From: Selenomonas sp. WCT3
GTDB taxonomy: Bacteria; Bacillota; Negativicutes; Selenomonadales; Selenomonadaceae
Assembly: GCA_900100835.1 (NCBI GenBank)
Contig: FNCM01000010.1
Location: 20,255-84,254, forward strand
Direction: 5' to 3'
Length of the DNA: 64,000 nucleotides
Of this stretch, positions 62,260 to 64,000 are shown one piece after another. Numbering within the stretch: position 1 is the stretch's first letter; each line of letters begins with the position of its first letter. The position numbers and the translations under genes were made by a program. The notes under the pieces were generated by a model, which saw only the letters and a list, made by a program, of their open reading frames with translations, did no database searches and had not been told where the DNA came from.

Positions 62260-63048
62260 ATGCATCAGTATTTGTTTTTTATAGGTGACTTTCCCGTTCG
62301 CGCTTACGGACTGGTCTTGTCGCTTTCCATTATATTGGCTACCGGCGTCGGCTATTTTCTCGTAAAAAAAGAAGGCCGCGGCGATGAAAAATATCTAATA
62401 GACCTTGGCATCTACTGCGGAATTGCCGGTCTTATTGGAGCCAGACTGTGGGATGTATTCTTTTTTGACTGGGATTATTACAGCCATCACCTTACCGAAC
62501 TATTCAACGTTTGGCAAGGGGGCATGGCCATCCAGGGCGGTATCTTCCTCGGTGTACTGACCGGAGTCCTCTATTGCCGCCACCATAAGCTGGACACGGT
62601 CCATCTCATGGATGTATTAGCTCCTGCTATCATCCTCGGCCAGGCACTTGGCCGCTGTGCCAATCTCTTGAACGGCGATGCCTTTGGTGCCCCCACCGGC
62701 AGTTCCTTCGGAATCGTATACCCTGCCACCACCCTTGCCGCTCATACCTATGGCGCCCAGCCCCTTTGGCCCGCCGAAATCTGGGAAGGTCAGCTGGATA
62801 TGGTTATCTTCGCTTTACTCTTAATGTTCCGCTGCACCAATCATGCAAAAGGACAGTGCTTTGCCCTCTACGTCATGCTCTATAGTGCAGCTCGTTTCAC
62901 ATTAGAATTTCTGCGGGGGGATTATGCCGAAAAGGTCTTGGCCTTCATGACCAGTGCCCAAACCACCAGCTTCATTGCCTTCACCGTTGCCCTGCTTATC
63001 TTTTTGTATTTGAGTTGGAAAAAAGCCTCTTCTGCCCCGAACACTTGA
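62260..63048 (+). CDS. lgt: Prolipoprotein diacylglyceryl transferase
   Basis: About 262 residues from the ATG at 62260, which has AGGAGG 8 bases upstream; the open frame begins 13 codons earlier without a site. About seven membrane segments. The family stretch LGRCANLLNGDAFGAPTG (variant of GRxGNFxNxExxG) and the GGMAIQGGIFLG region near residue 87 are visible, as is the N-terminal FPVRAYGLVLSLSI. It attaches the lipid to prolipoproteins such as BtuF and the cyclophilin in this window. Confidence 0.94.
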   Translation: MHQYLFFIGDFPVRAYGLVLSLSIILATGVGYFLVKKEGRGDEKYLIDLGIYCGIAGLIGARLWDVFFFDWDYYSHHLTELFNVWQGGMAIQGGIFLGVLTGVLYCRHHKLDTVHLMDVLAPAIILGQALGRCANLLNGDAFGAPTGSSFGIVYPATTLAAHTYGAQPLWPAEIWEGQLDMVIFALLLMFRCTNHAKGQCFALYVMLYSAARFTLEFLRGDYAEKVLAFMTSAQTTSFIAFTVALLIFLYLSWKKASSAPNT

Positions 63049-63074
63049 CTGTCATCCATGCGATAAACTATAAT
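63045..63074 (+). promoter_or_regulatory. Promoter of the SpeD-like gene
   Basis: TTGACT (63045-63050, overlapping the lgt stop), 18-base spacer, TATAAT (63069-63074). Confidence 0.75.
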
Positions 63075-63115
63075 ATAAATAAGTATGTATTGACAGAAAA
63101 GGAGCGAAAAATATA

Positions 63116-63574
63116 GTGAAAATCTTAGCCCGTCATTTAACGGCCGATTTATTCAACTGCAAAAACAATAAACTTACTGATATAGAACTCATAAAAACGA
63201 TGCTCGACGATGCTCTTGCCGACAACAATCTCAAGGTCATCGATACGAAAATCCAGCAATTAGACGAAGATCATAATTTGCTTATGGCTATCCTGCCCGA
63301 TGGTCATATCACCCTTCATATCTACGCGGATCTTAAATATGTTGCCCTGGATATTTTCCTCTGTCAGGAAGATGCCGAGCCGGATAAGCTCTCCAAGGAA
63401 ATCCGCAACTTCTTCAAACCCGACAAGACGAAAACCACCGTTTTAAAACGTGGCAATTTTGGCAACGCTAAGGAAATCAAGCCGAAAGTAAAAACCAAGG
63501 TTGCGCCTCTGCGTAAGATTCATAACACCGGTGCCAAGGTTATCCGCATCTTAGCTAGAAGAAATCATCAATAA
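63116..63574 (+). CDS. SpeD-like protein lacking the catalytic serine
   Basis: 152 residues from a GTG (AAAGGAG upstream). Residues 1-113 follow the short bacterial S-adenosylmethionine decarboxylase: ARHLTADLFNC, GHITLHIYADLKYVALDIFLCQ and a late KRG. The active enzyme cuts itself before a serine in an ES-H motif to make its pyruvoyl group; here that position is G63 in PDGHITLH. H68 and C83 remain. Without the serine it cannot form pyruvoyl by the known route, so it is probably a regulatory or binding pseudoenzyme. A basic tail (about 118-152) is added. A single-gene unit between two terminators. Confidence 0.8.
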   Translation: MKILARHLTADLFNCKNNKLTDIELIKTMLDDALADNNLKVIDTKIQQLDEDHNLLMAILPDGHITLHIYADLKYVALDIFLCQEDAEPDKLSKEIRNFFKPDKTKTTVLKRGNFGNAKEIKPKVKTKVAPLRKIHNTGAKVIRILARRNHQ

Positions 63575-63583
63575 GACATGTAT

Positions 63584-63624
63584 AAAAAGCAGCTAACTAG
63601 AAATGAGTCAGCTGCTTTTTATTG
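63584..63624 (+). terminator. Terminator of the SpeD-like gene
   Basis: Arms AAAAAGCAGCT and AGCTGCTTTTT around a 15-base loop, right after the stop codon. Confidence 0.85.
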
Positions 63625-63661
63625 TGCGGATTTTATACAACGGACAAAACATTGCAGACAC

Positions 63662-63686
63662 AAAAAAAGCGAGCCACCAGCTCGCT
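63662..63686 (-). terminator. rRNA operon terminator
   Basis: Hairpin AGCGAGC / GCTCGCT with a 5-base loop, followed by seven T on the minus strand, about 65 bases after the end of 23S rRNA. Confidence 0.88.
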
Positions 63687-63751
63687 CAATCATGACTATG
63701 TCAACTCAAAACTATACAGAAGAAATTCGAACATTTTAGATGAAAAGTTAA

Positions 63752-64000
63752 GCCCTCGACTTATTAGTATTGGTCCGCTACATGCCTTACAGCACTTCCA
63801 CTCCCAACCTATCTACCTTGTCTTCTTCAAGGAGTCTTACTAGATTAACTCTATGAGATACTTCATCTCGAGACGGGCTTCACGCTTAGATGCTTTCAGC
63901 GTTTATCCCTTCCGGACGCAGCTACCCAGCTATGCTTCTGGCGAAACAACTGGTACACCGGCGGTCCGTCCACTCCGGTCCTCTCGTACTAGGAGCAACC
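63752..64000 (-). rRNA. rrl: 23S ribosomal RNA, 3' end (runs off the right edge)
   Basis: Minus-strand 23S rRNA. The conserved sarcin-ricin region AGTACGAGAGGACCGG lies at about 63975-63990, followed by GTGTACCAGTTGT and the closing GACCAATACTAATAAGTCG and AGGGCTTAAC at the 3' end. The end position is estimated to within several bases. The stretch 63687-63751 between the 3' end and the terminator holds no 5S rRNA or tRNA. Confidence 0.95.

Noticed and set aside
63622-63843. A 73-codon open frame running into the 23S rRNA gene
   Set aside because: Ends inside rRNA and overlaps the rRNA terminator.

Overview
The window comes from a diderm Firmicute, most likely a Negativicute of the Selenomonas/Mitsuokella type. 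The genome has about 50-55% GC. It encodes TonB, ExbB, ExbD and two TonB-dependent outer-membrane receptors, which need an outer membrane. It also has clostridial-style regulation: a cobalamin riboswitch, two T-box leaders, a PASTA kinase, and greA-lysS and def-fmt-rsmB-rlmN gene orders. Nearly every gene lies on the minus strand. Only the asparaginase, lgt and a SpeD-like gene lie on the plus strand. The genus is inferred from gene content, not from a search.

Positions 1-9.2 kb hold an anaerobic cobalamin synthesis operon: cbiF-cbiG-cbiH-cbiJ-cbiC-cobU-cbiP-cbiB-cobS-threonine kinase-cbiA (cut by the left edge). It has its own promoter and no riboswitch next to it. Positions 9.2-18.3 kb hold a B12 uptake operon (btuF-btuB-btuD-btuC-exbB-exbD-tonB-second receptor) behind a cobalamin riboswitch with a terminator. 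The remaining cbi genes (cbiT at 18.3 kb, cbiD-cbiE at 23-24.8 kb) flank a biotin operon (bioY-bioD-bioA, with a BirA-like operator over the promoter) and a secreted asparaginase.

Positions 24.9-41.5 kb form a long, tightly packed housekeeping run. Read in the direction of transcription it is pepT, an amidohydrolase, def, fmt, DUF116, rsmB, rlmN, two FHA proteins, PP2C phosphatase, FtsW/RodA, PBP, PASTA kinase, rsgA, rpe, folE2 and a UPF0104 membrane protein. It joins translation and rRNA modification to phospho-signalling control of the cell wall.

Positions 41.6-46.6 kb hold an accessory-looking two-gene cassette: an unrecognised 532-residue acidic protein and a 1065-residue PLD/SF2-helicase/DUF3427 protein. 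A cluster of TTTGAC/GTCAAA palindromes lies upstream. This is the best candidate for an undescribed system.

Positions 46.6-62 kb hold greA-lysS (LysRS with an extra C-terminal tRNA-binding domain), a small operon with dtd, an aminopeptidase and a cyclophilin lipoprotein, leuA behind a leucine T-box, a thioesterase, a CsoR-family repressor with an Hpt protein, and ileS behind an isoleucine T-box. Positions 62.2-63.6 kb carry lgt and a SpeD-like protein that lacks the pyruvoyl-forming serine. The right end is the 3' end of a minus-strand 23S rRNA gene, with a terminator immediately after it and no 5S gene in between. I saw no tRNA genes, CRISPR arrays or insertion sequences.
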